From Woeseiaceae bacterium (GTDB taxonomy: Bacteria > Pseudomonadota > Gammaproteobacteria > Steroidobacterales > Woeseiaceae), in assembly GCA_021773135.1 (NCBI GenBank), contig JAJFKP010000051.1, forward strand, positions 124,001-188,000: 64,000 nucleotides of DNA, written 5' to 3'. The notes beneath the pieces were generated by a model that was not told where the DNA came from, ran no database searches, and saw only the letters and a list, made by a program, of their open reading frames with translations. Positions 43,212 to 52,240 of the stretch are shown here, in pieces; the first letter of the stretch is position 1; the number at the start of each line of letters is the position of its first letter. The position numbers and the translations under genes were made by a program.

Positions 43212-43469
43212 CTAGTCCTCGTGAACGTCATGCTTCTGATCGAGCGAATTCATTCGCCACGCATAAAAAAATATCAGAATGACGAAAACGTAAATCGAAC
43301 CCTGTTGCGCGAACCAGAAGCCTAGCTTAAAGCCACCTATGCGAATCGCGTTAAGCTCATCGACGAGCAGTACACCGAATCCGTAGGAACACAAGAACCA
43401 CACAATCATGCAGCCAAACACCAGTCGCAAATTCGCCTGCCAATACGCTGCTCTGTTTTCAGGTGTCAT
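43212..43469 (-). CDS. DUF4212 small membrane protein
   Basis: An 85-residue protein with two hydrophobic helices. MTPENRAAYWQANLRLVFGC, then LNAIRIGGFKLGFWFAQQGS and a final helix with YVFVILIFFYAWRMN match DUF4212, which is almost always encoded just upstream of a VC_2705-like sodium:solute symporter and is probably its subunit. The stop lies 2 bases before the symporter ATG. Start ATG at 43469. Confidence 0.9.
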   Translation of the reverse strand: MTPENRAAYWQANLRLVFGCMIVWFLCSYGFGVLLVDELNAIRIGGFKLGFWFAQQGSIYVFVILIFFYAWRMNSLDQKHDVHED

Positions 43470-43578
43470 GTGTACCCCGGTCGTATTCTTGGTGGATTAC
43501 AATTTATCAGAGCATAATGCCTTATTCATGGTGCAATGTATCGATTAATCAGGAAGTTATCAGAGAGGAGCCTATACG

Positions 43579-44469
43579 GTGGGACGAGCGGCAGAGAACA
43601 GGAAGCAGACCGTAGAAGTTTTGGGAAAGGCGATGACCTATGTAGAAATGGGTGAGGGAGATCCCATCCTGTTCCAACACGGCAATCCGACATCCTCCTA
43701 TCTGTGGCGCAATGTCATGCCGTATCTTGCCGACCAGGGTCGGTGCATTGCTGTCGACCTCATCGGCATGGGCGATTCGGACAAACTCGACAACGTATCC
43801 GATCAAAGCTACCGCTATGTCGAACACCGCGACTACTTGTTTGCTGCGTGGGACGCACTGGGTGTTCGCGATCGCGTAACTCTGGTTATACATGACTGGG
43901 GCTCGGCGCTGGGGTTCGACTGGGCGCGACAGCATGCCGATGCGGTGTTGGGAATTGCTTACATGGAGGGAATCGTGTGCCCGGTCAGCTGGGCAGACTG
44001 GCCGGAAGCAGCCGCCGGCATATTCAAAGGATTTCGTTCCAGTGCCGGCGAAGAGATGGTGCTCGAAAAAAACATGTTTATCGAACGCGTGCTGCCGGGT
44101 TCTATCCTGCGCCAGCTGAGCGCAGAGGAGATGAACGAATATCGACGTCCGTTCCTGAATGCGGGTGAAGATCGTCGGCCGACGCTGACGTGGCCGCGGC
44201 AAATACCGATCGAAGGCCAACCCGAGGATGTACACAAGATTGTCTCGGACTACGCGGCGTGGCTGAGTGAAAGTGAACTACCCAAGTTGTTCATCAATGC
44301 CGAGCCCGGCGCCATTTTACGGGGCCGGCAACGGGAGTTTTGTCGCCGGTTCCGCAAGCAGACCGAAGTCACGGTGCCGGGCATTCATTTCATGCAGGAA
44401 GATTCGCCAGACGAGATTGGCCAGGCCATCGCGGGCTGGCGGAAGGAGATTGCCGGATCGAGTGATTGA
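43579..44469 (+). CDS. dhaA: Haloalkane dehalogenase (HLD-II-like)
   Basis: A 296-residue alpha/beta hydrolase. The halide-binding pair is N36 in [11 protein letters not shown] and W107; the nucleophile is D106 in [13 protein letters not shown]; the acid is E130 in AYMEGI; the base is H270 in [10 protein letters not shown]. This D-E-H positioning matches Rhodococcus DhaA and LinB (subfamily HLD-II), which hydrolyse halogenated alkanes to alcohols. The start GTG at 43579 has GAGAGGAG ten bases upstream. It is an isolated gene, divergent from the symporter operon. The natural substrate is unknown; marine haloalkanes are plausible. Confidence 0.88.
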   Translation: MGRAAENRKQTVEVLGKAMTYVEMGEGDPILFQHGNPTSSYLWRNVMPYLADQGRCIAVDLIGMGDSDKLDNVSDQSYRYVEHRDYLFAAWDALGVRDRVTLVIHDWGSALGFDWARQHADAVLGIAYMEGIVCPVSWADWPEAAAGIFKGFRSSAGEEMVLEKNMFIERVLPGSILRQLSAEEMNEYRRPFLNAGEDRRPTLTWPRQIPIEGQPEDVHKIVSDYAAWLSESELPKLFINAEPGAILRGRQREFCRRFRKQTEVTVPGIHFMQEDSPDEIGQAIAGWRKEIAGSSD

Positions 44470-44936
44470 CAGCAAAACTCGGTGCCATGCTGTTTTTTAG
44501 TTTGATAAATGCAATCGCGGCTATGACCGCAATCGACGCTCACAACTATGCAGGCAGATCACCCCGCTGCGTCAGATTCGTAGCACGCCTTAAGGACAAT
44601 GCAGAGAATAAAAAGGCGGCTCCCACCGGGAGCCGCCCTACCGTCAAAAGTACATCATTCCTGGCCTTTAACTATCCCCCGCCAAGTCGTACCTGAAGGT
44701 GTCGTTGAAATCGGTGGAACTCAATCTCAACGAGTTAGTGTTGTTGTAAGGAGACTGAATTCAGGCAGAAAAGTTCGCAGAATTTGCACAGGTTGTCAAT
44801 TGCCCAAGCGATTTCGGAACGCTCCGACCAAATAAGCAACTATAGTGTTGCACGATTACAACAAGCCATTCTGATAATAAATTAGGGAATCAATGACTTG
44901 CCAGCCGTCTGATATCCACGCCAGGCCGATTCGCAG
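44470..44936. other. Gene-free region with a terminator
   Basis: 467 bases without a supported gene. The main landmark is the strong hairpin at 44615-44637. A frame of about 28 codons on the minus strand, ending at 44675, has no start codon and no known similarity. Frames on the plus strand show no family similarity. Confidence 0.55.
44605..44637 (-). terminator. Intrinsic terminator (minus strand)
   Basis: GGCGGCTCCC (44615-44624), loop ACC, GGGAGCCGCC (44628-44637): a perfect ten-base GC stem. Read on the minus strand it is followed by TTTTTATT, so it should stop transcription coming from the M16 peptidase gene, whose stop is 300 bases upstream in that direction. On the plus strand no T-run follows. 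Confidence 0.82.
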
Positions 44937-47897
44937 TTAACGCGATTTTCTGAACACGCTGTCGGCCTGGATAACGCGCACGTCGTCCGCGTCGAACTCA
45001 AGTGCCAGCGAACCGATGATCTCGTCCTCTTGCAGGAGCGCTTCGGGCTGTTCAGATTCATAGGTCAATGGCGAGGCGCGCTCATCGACCAGTCTGGCCT
45101 GCAAATCCGCCGCGTCATTGGTTACGAAAACGTAGCGCATGTTTTCTGTTGCCAGGTTCTCCCGGATTACCCGATTGACGTCTGCCAGCGTCAAATCGCT
45201 GAGGCCCTCGCGAACGTATTCGGCAAATTCGTCAATCTCGTAATATTGACTATCGAGTGCGTAGCCCAGGTTGCGTGACTGCCCGTCCGCCATGAGGCTC
45301 GCAAATTTCGACAGGAACTCTCTTGTTGCCTCGAATTCTGTTTCCGTGATTCCGTCCCTGACGAGCTTATCAATTTCGAATTTCGCAGCTCGTGTTGCAA
45401 AATGGGCATCGTTGTTGCTTCGCAGCGGTCGAATCCACACCTGGAATATTTGCTGTTGCCGATTTTTGTTGGTGTCAGGCTGCATGCTGAACATGCCGCC
45501 CGGAAAATACTCAATGTAGGCATAGTTTCCGTAGTTCATCCCACGCACATCGCGAATACGCTGATACAGCCGACCATTTTCGCTCCTGTGCTCGCCGAGA
45601 TATGAGCGAGCCAGCCACAGCGCCAGCCAGTCAGGGTCACCACGCCTGAGATCGATCGGAAAGCCGAACGATACCGCCACCGCAGGGGTATCTTTTGCAA
45701 TGATCGTCACCGAATTCTCATCAATTGACTCAGTGACAGGCAACGCAACTTCTGCCCGTGTCCCTGCCGGGAGCACCTGCAGGTCACGGCTCAGTCGCGT
45801 CGGAAAGGATTCCGGATATCCGCCTGACACACCAACAGTCATATTACTGATCGTGAAATATCTGCCATAAAAATCCTGCACATCAGACAGTGTCATGGAC
45901 GCGATATCGTCACTGTTGCCCGCGTTGAGTGACCCATAGGGGTGCGCCGGGCCGTAAATATCCGCATACAAAACCTCTTTGGCCAGTTCCTCGTCGTTGT
46001 CGCCTACAAGGCCTGTGCGCACCGCGTTTGCCTGGTGCGTTTTAATGCGCTCAAAATCCGACTCGCGCCACCCGGGGTTCAGTAGCTGACTGCGGACATA
46101 GCGATACCAGGTATCGAGATTATCCTTGTGAACCTGGCCGGACAATCGCGTCACTTCCTTGTCGACGCTCGCACTGAAATCGCTCGCAATCGGATACATC
46201 GCCTCGTTGATCTCCTCGATCGACCAGGTCGCTGAACCGCCTTCGGTCAGCATCGACGCAGTGAGTGCAGCAAGTCCCTTTTTGCCTGGCGGATCCATGG
46301 CAGCGCCTGCGTGAACGAGGATCGACACGTCGACCAAAGGAGATGACGGCAACGGTTTCGCGACGATGGCCACTGGCTCGACGACCTCTGCGTTCGGCGA
46401 AAACCTCTCGTCCTCAGGCTGATTGACCGCCCGGGCGGAATCCACGGACGCATCACTCGAGGTGACCGCTGCCGCAAGCTCATCAAGCATCACCTCGTTG
46501 CCAAAATCCACAATTGCTTCACTATTGGATAACGAAACGGTCACCCGGCTTGCATCATTGAAGTATTCATTTGCAATTCGGCGAAGATCTTCGGCTGTCA
46601 ATTCTTCGTACGCCGCATACATCTCGTTGACGGTTTCCGGCGTACGTGCATACTGCACATAGCTTGCCAGCGCGGAACCTATGCCGCTGGAGTTGCCCAG
46701 CTGAGAGGCAAATGAGTAGCGCAAACGTGACTTGGTTTGCGCCACCTTCACCTCGCTCACCAACGTCGTTCGTGCCTCGGCAAGCGTTGCCAGTATTGCG
46801 GCCTCGACATCAGGCAGGTATGACTCGTCCGTCAGCCGCGCATAGATCAAGTTCAGGTTCGGGTCCTTGTTGAACGGGAAGTCTGTCGCTAGTGAATCCA
46901 CAGATTGAGCATCGATGACCAGCTGTTGGTAAAGCGCCGACGAATCTGAAAAATAAATTGACGAAAGCAGGTTCATGGCAGGCATATCTGTTTCACCCGG
47001 CGTGAACGCGGGACTGCGAAAACCGATCAGGAGCCACGGCTGGGTATCACCGTCCCATTGAATGTGCTCATACTGCGGGCCCGTCGGGGGTGGCTCAGCG
47101 GGCACCTCGACGGAATATGTACCCTCCTCCCAGCTACCCCAGTATTGATTTACCAGCGCGTAGGTTGCCTCCGGATCAACGTCACCGACAATCAAAATCG
47201 CGGTCTTTTCGGGTCGATACCAGCGATCAAAAAATTCCCTGGCGTATTCGATCTGATCCGGCATTTGCCGGATATCTTCGATTAGCCCCATTGTTGTGTG
47301 GTGATAGGGGTGAATATTGAACTGCAGTGCGCGGACCCGTTCGAAGGCCGCCAGCAACGGATTTGAATAATTTTTAAGGTATTCGCCATTTACCGCGAGC
47401 GCCTCCGTTCTGAATTCCGCTTCGGAGTATGCGAGGTTCTGAAACCGGTCAGCTTCGATCTCGAGCATCTTCTCGAGATCAGGTTTCGTAAAAGTGGAGT
47501 AGTAGTTCGTGAAATCGTCCGTCGTAAATGCATTGGATTCCGCACCGGCTTTTTTGACAATCGCGTTATAAGCCTGCGGCGAATATTGTTCGGTGCCGCG
47601 AAACATTACGTGCTCGAAAAAGTGCGCAAAGCCGGACTTCCCCGCCTCGACCTCATTACGGGAACCCGCCTGGACGAGAATCTGCAAATCAACGATATCG
47701 GGATAATCCGTCTCAACGATGATGACCCGCAATTCATTGTCGAGGTCACGCATCAGGTACGGCATGTCAAATATTCGCGAAGCGGCATTGTCTTGCGTCG
47801 TGGCAGCGGCGCCGTCGTCCGTGATCGCTTCGTCGTTTGGCTGGCTGCAAGCCGCAAGCACCAGGCAGAAAATGACGCGGCTTAAACCAAATTTCAT
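44937..47897 (-). CDS. M16 family zinc metallopeptidase lipoprotein
   Basis: A 986-residue pitrilysin/insulinase-type protease with two M16 halves. The signal ends in lipobox LVLAAC (residue about 16). The zinc motif is the inverted HxxEH, HFFEHVMFRG, with the third ligand in the following EADRFQNLAYSEAEFRTE region. The second half (after about residue 500) lacks an HxxEH motif, as expected for the inactive partner half. Members degrade peptides in the periplasm or outer membrane. ATG 47897 follows GGAG; the longer upstream frame has no signal. It is divergent from the amidohydrolase gene at 48044. Confidence 0.92.
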   Translation of the reverse strand: MKFGLSRVIFCLVLAACSQPNDEAITDDGAAATTQDNAASRIFDMPYLMRDLDNELRVIIVETDYPDIVDLQILVQAGSRNEVEAGKSGFAHFFEHVMFRGTEQYSPQAYNAIVKKAGAESNAFTTDDFTNYYSTFTKPDLEKMLEIEADRFQNLAYSEAEFRTEALAVNGEYLKNYSNPLLAAFERVRALQFNIHPYHHTTMGLIEDIRQMPDQIEYAREFFDRWYRPEKTAILIVGDVDPEATYALVNQYWGSWEEGTYSVEVPAEPPPTGPQYEHIQWDGDTQPWLLIGFRSPAFTPGETDMPAMNLLSSIYFSDSSALYQQLVIDAQSVDSLATDFPFNKDPNLNLIYARLTDESYLPDVEAAILATLAEARTTLVSEVKVAQTKSRLRYSFASQLGNSSGIGSALASYVQYARTPETVNEMYAAYEELTAEDLRRIANEYFNDASRVTVSLSNSEAIVDFGNEVMLDELAAAVTSSDASVDSARAVNQPEDERFSPNAEVVEPVAIVAKPLPSSPLVDVSILVHAGAAMDPPGKKGLAALTASMLTEGGSATWSIEEINEAMYPIASDFSASVDKEVTRLSGQVHKDNLDTWYRYVRSQLLNPGWRESDFERIKTHQANAVRTGLVGDNDEELAKEVLYADIYGPAHPYGSLNAGNSDDIASMTLSDVQDFYGRYFTISNMTVGVSGGYPESFPTRLSRDLQVLPAGTRAEVALPVTESIDENSVTIIAKDTPAVAVSFGFPIDLRRGDPDWLALWLARSYLGEHRSENGRLYQRIRDVRGMNYGNYAYIEYFPGGMFSMQPDTNKNRQQQIFQVWIRPLRSNNDAHFATRAAKFEIDKLVRDGITETEFEATREFLSKFASLMADGQSRNLGYALDSQYYEIDEFAEYVREGLSDLTLADVNRVIRENLATENMRYVFVTNDAADLQARLVDERASPLTYESEQPEALLQEDEIIGSLALEFDADDVRVIQADSVFRKSR

Positions 47898-48043
47898 CGA
47901 AAAAATCTCCGAACGGATTACAATAGTCATCGATAGGACAGTGCAGAAGCATAAGTGGTTCAACGCGCCTTAGAAAGCGCGCCAGTCAGCAGATGCAGCA
48001 AACGGCCACCTGTGATCACGCTCCCAGTACAGAGGATAGTTAT

Positions 48044-49738
48044 TTGACTAACATAAGAAAATCATTGATTTACACAGTTCTTGCGCTCGCGACACCGATA
48101 CCGGCGCATGCCGATACGCTACTGCACTCGGTCACCGGCTACACCAGTAGCGACACCGGCATAGTTTCATTCAGCGCACTTCTGTTCGACGACGACGGCC
48201 GCGTTGTCGCGATCGGCGATGACGAATTGATCGAGGCAAATTCTGACGCGGATCAAATCGATGGCAATAACCAGTTCGTGCTGCCTGGATTGCACGACGC
48301 GCACGGCCACGTCTCGAGCCAGGGCTTCCTCAATGTCGAACTTAACGTCACCGGTACCAAAAGCCTTGCAGAGGCTGTTGAGCGAATCGCAGCCTACGAC
48401 CAAGCGAATCCGGGGTCCGACTGGATCAAGGGTCGCGGCTGGAACCAGGTATTATGGCCGGTCAAGGAATTTCCGACGGCGGCAGCAATCGACGCGGTTG
48501 TGCCCGACCGGCCTGTGTGGCTGCGCCGCATTGACGGTCACGCTGGCTGGGCTAACGGCAGGGCGCTTGCGCTGGCAGGCATCGACGACGACACCGCAGA
48601 TCCCGTCGGCGGGAAAATCATTCGCGATGACAATGGCAAGGCAACCGGCACTTTAATAGACAATGCTATGGACCTGGTTTCGTCACAAGTGCCGGCATCG
48701 TCGAAAGGAGAGTATCGGCGCGCTTTTCAGGCTGCATTCAGAGAACTGACTTCACTGGGCCTTACGAGTATTCACGATGCAGGCATCGGTATCGATGAGG
48801 CCGAGGTATACATGTCTATGGCAGACAGCGGTGAAATGCCGATGCGGATCTACGCCATGATGTGGGAGGCGGGTGAAAACCTCGACGCCATCGGCAAGCC
48901 CATCATCGCGTATGGCAATGATCGTCTGGATATTCGATCCGTCAAGCTCATGTCTGACGGCGCGCTCGGCAGTCGGGGCGCGGCAATGATCGACCCCTAC
49001 GAAGACGACACCGAGAATCGCGGCCTGCGCATGTACACACAGGCGGAGGTGAACGCAAAAGTTAAGAAGGCGAACGATATGGGCTTCCAGGTTGGTATCC
49101 ATGCTATTGGTGACTTCGGCAATCGTCAGTCGCTGGATGCATTTGAACAATCCCAGGGCGGTGTGCCCTCGCCACTCAGGAACAGGGTCGAGCATGCACA
49201 GATCATTACACTCGACGATATCCCGCGTTTTGCAGAACTCGGGGTAATCGCATCGATGCAGGCAACGCACGCCACGAGCGACATGAACATGGCGGAAGAC
49301 AGAATCGGCGCTGAACGACTTAAGGGCGCTTACGCCTGGCGAAAACTGCAGGATTCCGGCGCTGTGATCGCGAACGGTTCTGACTTTCCGGTGGAATCCG
49401 CGAATCCGATGTACGGATTGTATGCCTCGATCTCGCGCAAGAGTCGTGACGGGCTGCCTGCGGGCGGCTGGCAAATGGAGGAAGCACTGACTCGTGAAGA
49501 GACGTTACACTCGTTCACGCTTGGCGCAGCCTTCGCTGCGCTCCAGGAGGAACGACTTGGCAGCCTCGAAGCCGGCAAATGGGCCGACTTTATCGTGGTG
49601 GATCGAGATTTCTTCGAAATCCCGGAGGCAGAGATTGACGATATCGAAGTGGTGCAAACCTGGATTGGCGGTCAGCTGGTATACGAGCGCTGCGAAGATC
49701 CTGACAGCGCTGAATGTGTTAACGCAGGTGCGCGATGA
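48044..49738 (+). CDS. YtcJ-type exported amidohydrolase
   Basis: About 564 residues. A signal peptide (SLIYTVLALATPIPAHADT) precedes a YtcJ-like amidohydrolase: VLPGLHDAHGHVSSQGF (HxH metal pair), WIKGRGWNQVLWP, RRIDGHAGWANGRAL, VKLMSDGALGSRGAAMIDPY, VGIHAIGD, EHAQIITLDDIPRFAELGV and ANGSDFPVESANP. The family hydrolyses amide or ester bonds of unknown substrates. TTG 48044 is preferred because AGAGGAT lies eight bases upstream and the signal begins there; an ATG at 47993 adds an unlikely polar leader. Its stop overlaps the gloB start (ATGA), an odd pairing. Confidence 0.86.
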   Translation: MTNIRKSLIYTVLALATPIPAHADTLLHSVTGYTSSDTGIVSFSALLFDDDGRVVAIGDDELIEANSDADQIDGNNQFVLPGLHDAHGHVSSQGFLNVELNVTGTKSLAEAVERIAAYDQANPGSDWIKGRGWNQVLWPVKEFPTAAAIDAVVPDRPVWLRRIDGHAGWANGRALALAGIDDDTADPVGGKIIRDDNGKATGTLIDNAMDLVSSQVPASSKGEYRRAFQAAFRELTSLGLTSIHDAGIGIDEAEVYMSMADSGEMPMRIYAMMWEAGENLDAIGKPIIAYGNDRLDIRSVKLMSDGALGSRGAAMIDPYEDDTENRGLRMYTQAEVNAKVKKANDMGFQVGIHAIGDFGNRQSLDAFEQSQGGVPSPLRNRVEHAQIITLDDIPRFAELGVIASMQATHATSDMNMAEDRIGAERLKGAYAWRKLQDSGAVIANGSDFPVESANPMYGLYASISRKSRDGLPAGGWQMEEALTREETLHSFTLGAAFAALQEERLGSLEAGKWADFIVVDRDFFEIPEAEIDDIEVVQTWIGGQLVYERCEDPDSAECVNAGAR

Positions 49739-50526
49739 TTGTTGAACAAATCTGGGTCGGAAATTCCCTGCGTAACTTTAACTACCTGATTGCCTGTCCG
49801 GAGACGGGCGACGCACTTGCTATTGATCCGCTGGACTACGAAAAAAGTCTTGCAGTCGCCAGGCGAAACGACTGGACGATTACGCAAATTCTCAATACTC
49901 ACGAGCACCCGGACCATACGGGAGGTAACAAGGCGATGGTCGCCGCAACCGGCGCTAAAGTCATAGCACATGCCGGCGCTAAAGACCGCATTCGGAACAT
50001 TGATCGTGGTGTCGGTGCCGGCGACGTCATCAGCGTGGGGAAATCGGTCGAACTGGAGTGTCTCGATACGCCAGGCCACACGATGAGTCATATCTGCCTG
50101 CTGTCACACACGGATCAGCCGGCGCTCTTTAGCGGCGATACCTTGTTTAATGCCGGCGCCGGCAACTGCCACAACGGCGGGCACCCGAACGACTTGTATG
50201 AAACATTCACAAACCAGCTCGACAAACTCGACCAGAATACGCTGCTGTATCCGGGCCATGACTATCTCGTGAACAATCTCGAATTTACGCTGGACCGTGA
50301 GCCGGACAATGCCGCTGCAAAAAAGCTGCTTGCTGATTACAGAGACCAGAACCTCGACGATGCACTGGTGACGACGCTTACGCTGGAGAAAGAAGTAAAT
50401 ACGTTCTTCCGTTTGCAGAACCCGACCGTTGTTGAACGCCTGGCGACACAGTTCCCTGAGCTCGGGGGGAATCCGACGCCACGAGATGTTTTTCTGAAAT
50501 TACGCGAGCTGAGAAATAGCTGGTAA
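49735..50526 (+). CDS. gloB: Hydroxyacylglutathione hydrolase (glyoxalase II)
   Basis: A 263-residue metallo-beta-lactamase-fold enzyme that hydrolyses S-lactoylglutathione to lactate and glutathione, completing methylglyoxal detoxification. It has NTHEHPDHTGG (H56, H58, D60, H61), GHTMSHICLLS, LFSGDTLFNAGAG and YPGHDY, all the metal ligands, and the C-terminal HAGH domain (ERLATQFPELGGNPTPRDVF). Length matches E. coli GloB. Start overlaps the amidohydrolase stop by four bases. Convergent with the thiamine operon. Confidence 0.94.
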   Translation: MIVEQIWVGNSLRNFNYLIACPETGDALAIDPLDYEKSLAVARRNDWTITQILNTHEHPDHTGGNKAMVAATGAKVIAHAGAKDRIRNIDRGVGAGDVISVGKSVELECLDTPGHTMSHICLLSHTDQPALFSGDTLFNAGAGNCHNGGHPNDLYETFTNQLDKLDQNTLLYPGHDYLVNNLEFTLDREPDNAAAKKLLADYRDQNLDDALVTTLTLEKEVNTFFRLQNPTVVERLATQFPELGGNPTPRDVFLKLRELRNSW

Positions 50527-50530
50527 ATCG

Positions 50531-51364
50531 CTACTGGATTCTTTGCTGAATTTCCTCGAGCATTGCGAAACCTTCCTTGGTCGGTTTGTCCAGCTGGCGC
50601 ACGGCCAGCCACAACCATTGGATAGCATCATATATTCTGATCTGTGTATCGAGGGCGTCGCGATCCGCAGCCGCGTCCCTGCCTGTGTAAGCGCTTAACA
50701 GCGTTTCTACAGTTTTTGGCGGCAGACCATGATAGCCAATGAGTGAGGCCAGGTCGAAGAACGGGTCATTATCCCCGGCGTACTCCCAATCGATCAGTTT
50801 CGGCGTGTCGTCACCGATAACGTTGGCTGCAACGATATCGTTATGGCAGCAAACCCTGGCACCCTCGACCGAAAGTTTCTCGACAATTTCGACGCACCGC
50901 GAAGCGAATGCATGCAAACCTTCCCGTTTCTGTAGATGGCGCTCATACTGCCTCGCAGTGCTGACCAGATCGAGGGTCGTGCCGCAAACCGGAAGCGAAT
51001 GAACATGACGCAGTAGGCGCGCAACGGCTTCGATGTTCCGGGTGCTGACCAGATCCTGTTCGTCCCACATGCGACCAGGCAGGTACTCTGTGACCAGAAC
51101 GCCGTTTTCCAGGTCATAGTGAATGATTTCAGGTGCGATATCGATTTCGGCAGCATTTCCGTGCGCCAGGAGTTCACACTTGCGATCGAAATCGATGATG
51201 CCGGCGTGAGTCGAATTCAAACGCACAACGCAGCTCGCCGACGTTGACTCAACCAGCCACGTCTGATTGGTTACGCCGCCAGGAAGTTTAGTGAATTCGG
51301 CGTTCGCAAAATCCCAGCCTGCAATTGAGGCCAGCGATTCACGAACCTGTTCCACTGCATTCAT
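50531..51364 (-). CDS. APH/choline-kinase-fold kinase, probable thiamine kinase
   Basis: A 277-residue aminoglycoside-phosphotransferase-fold kinase. GGVTNQTWLVE (nucleotide loop), VRLN (lysine region), EYLPGRMW, VCCHNDIVAANVI (catalytic HND...N) and LIDWEYAGDNDPFFDLA (metal D) are all present. Family relatives include choline kinase and thiamine kinase ThiK (YcfN). Because it is the last gene of an operon with a TPP riboswitch, a TonB receptor, a thiamine-binding protein and PnuT, phosphorylation of imported thiamine is the best-supported role. Its start shares one base with the PnuC/PnuT stop. Confidence 0.8.
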   Translation of the reverse strand: MNAVEQVRESLASIAGWDFANAEFTKLPGGVTNQTWLVESTSASCVVRLNSTHAGIIDFDRKCELLAHGNAAEIDIAPEIIHYDLENGVLVTEYLPGRMWDEQDLVSTRNIEAVARLLRHVHSLPVCGTTLDLVSTARQYERHLQKREGLHAFASRCVEIVEKLSVEGARVCCHNDIVAANVIGDDTPKLIDWEYAGDNDPFFDLASLIGYHGLPPKTVETLLSAYTGRDAAADRDALDTQIRIYDAIQWLWLAVRQLDKPTKEGFAMLEEIQQRIQ

Positions 51365-51981
51365 TATGCAACACTCTCTTGATGGCGGCGCCAGGATTTA
51401 GTCCAACTTACTAATCCAAATGGAATCATAGCGACATAGGCGATGAAAAGAATGGACGTTAACTCAAGTCCACGGGACCAGTAAATTACAACTGAAACCG
51501 CATCGATCACCAGCCAGTACCACCAGTTTTCCAGCACCTTTCTGGCTACCAGGAAAGTTGCCCAGATCGCGGCAAATGTCGTTGCAGAGTCTATATAAGG
51601 AAAGGCCGCGTCGGTGTAAGTTTCCAGTGTATAACCGCTTACCAGTACGCATGTCGCAACCGATGCAAGCGCGATCAGGTGCACATGGATTGGCCATTTG
51701 ACCACCGGCAGTATGCTTGCGCCACTGCTGCCTGAGCGCCAAACGAACCAGCCATAAATCGCCATCACCAGGTAAAAGACGTTCAGGAATGACTCCATGT
51801 AGAGCCTTGCACCAAAGTACACGCCGATATATAGGGTGGTACTAACGGCGGCACAAAACCAGCACCAGATGTTCTCGCGAATGGCGAGAACGAGGTAAAG
51901 AATGGCGAATATGACTGCTGCTAACTCAGCAACAGACCAGCCGGAGAGCTGCTCCCAGATTTCGCTGGCGCTTAAACCCAT
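51364..51981 (-). CDS. pnuT: PnuC/PnuT family transporter, probable thiamine permease
   Basis: A 205-residue membrane protein with seven hydrophobic segments, of the PnuC family (facilitated uptake driven by intracellular phosphorylation). Landmarks: YLVLAIRENIWCWFCAAVST, MESFLNVFYLVMAIYGWFVW, and LVARKVLENWWYWLVIDAVS with the conserved E-N-W-x-x-W. PnuC takes nicotinamide riboside; the PnuT branch, found behind TPP riboswitches, is predicted or shown to carry thiamine. The riboswitch at the head of the operon supports PnuT. It lies 9 bases after the thiamine-binding protein and is coupled to the kinase. Confidence 0.88.
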   Translation of the reverse strand: MGLSASEIWEQLSGWSVAELAAVIFAILYLVLAIRENIWCWFCAAVSTTLYIGVYFGARLYMESFLNVFYLVMAIYGWFVWRSGSSGASILPVVKWPIHVHLIALASVATCVLVSGYTLETYTDAAFPYIDSATTFAAIWATFLVARKVLENWWYWLVIDAVSVVIYWSRGLELTSILFIAYVAMIPFGLVSWTKSWRRHQESVA

Positions 51982-51990
51982 TCGTCTTTG

Positions 51991-52239
51991 TCATCCTTGC
52001 AGCGGGTTGTTCAGTATCTTGATTGCGAAAACCGCCTTGGGATTCGAAGCAAACGTCGCCCCGATTTCTTTGTGGAGGGCCGACATAACGTCTTCATACT
52101 CCCCGCGTACCTGGGTACTCATTGCGTTGGTTTCTACCTCAATTGACTCGTGACCATTGAGACGTGCGATGACATCCTTGATCGGCGGAATGAAATCTTC
52201 GGTGAGTGGGTAAAGACTAATATCAGCGGCAATGCGCAT
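51991..52239 (-). CDS. YkoF/DUF77-type thiamine-binding protein
   Basis: An 82-residue protein, MRIAADISLYPLTEDFIPPI, with RLNGHESIEVETNAMSTQVRGEYEDVMSALHKEI as the remaining core (ferredoxin-like ACT-type fold). This matches the Thiamine_BP family (PF01910: MTH1187, YkoF). YkoF binds thiamine and HMP in the cytoplasm. No signal peptide is present, so it acts inside the cell. AGGAGG directly before ATG 52239 is a perfect ribosome site, which also shows that the longer frame upstream is not used. It begins 1 base after the receptor stop. Confidence 0.85.
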   Translation of the reverse strand: MRIAADISLYPLTEDFIPPIKDVIARLNGHESIEVETNAMSTQVRGEYEDVMSALHKEIGATFASNPKAVFAIKILNNPLQG

Positions 52240-52240
52240 G

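Noticed and set aside
44615-44637. A REP element or bidirectional terminator
   Set aside because: A T-run exists only on the minus strand and no second copy of the stem is present in the window.
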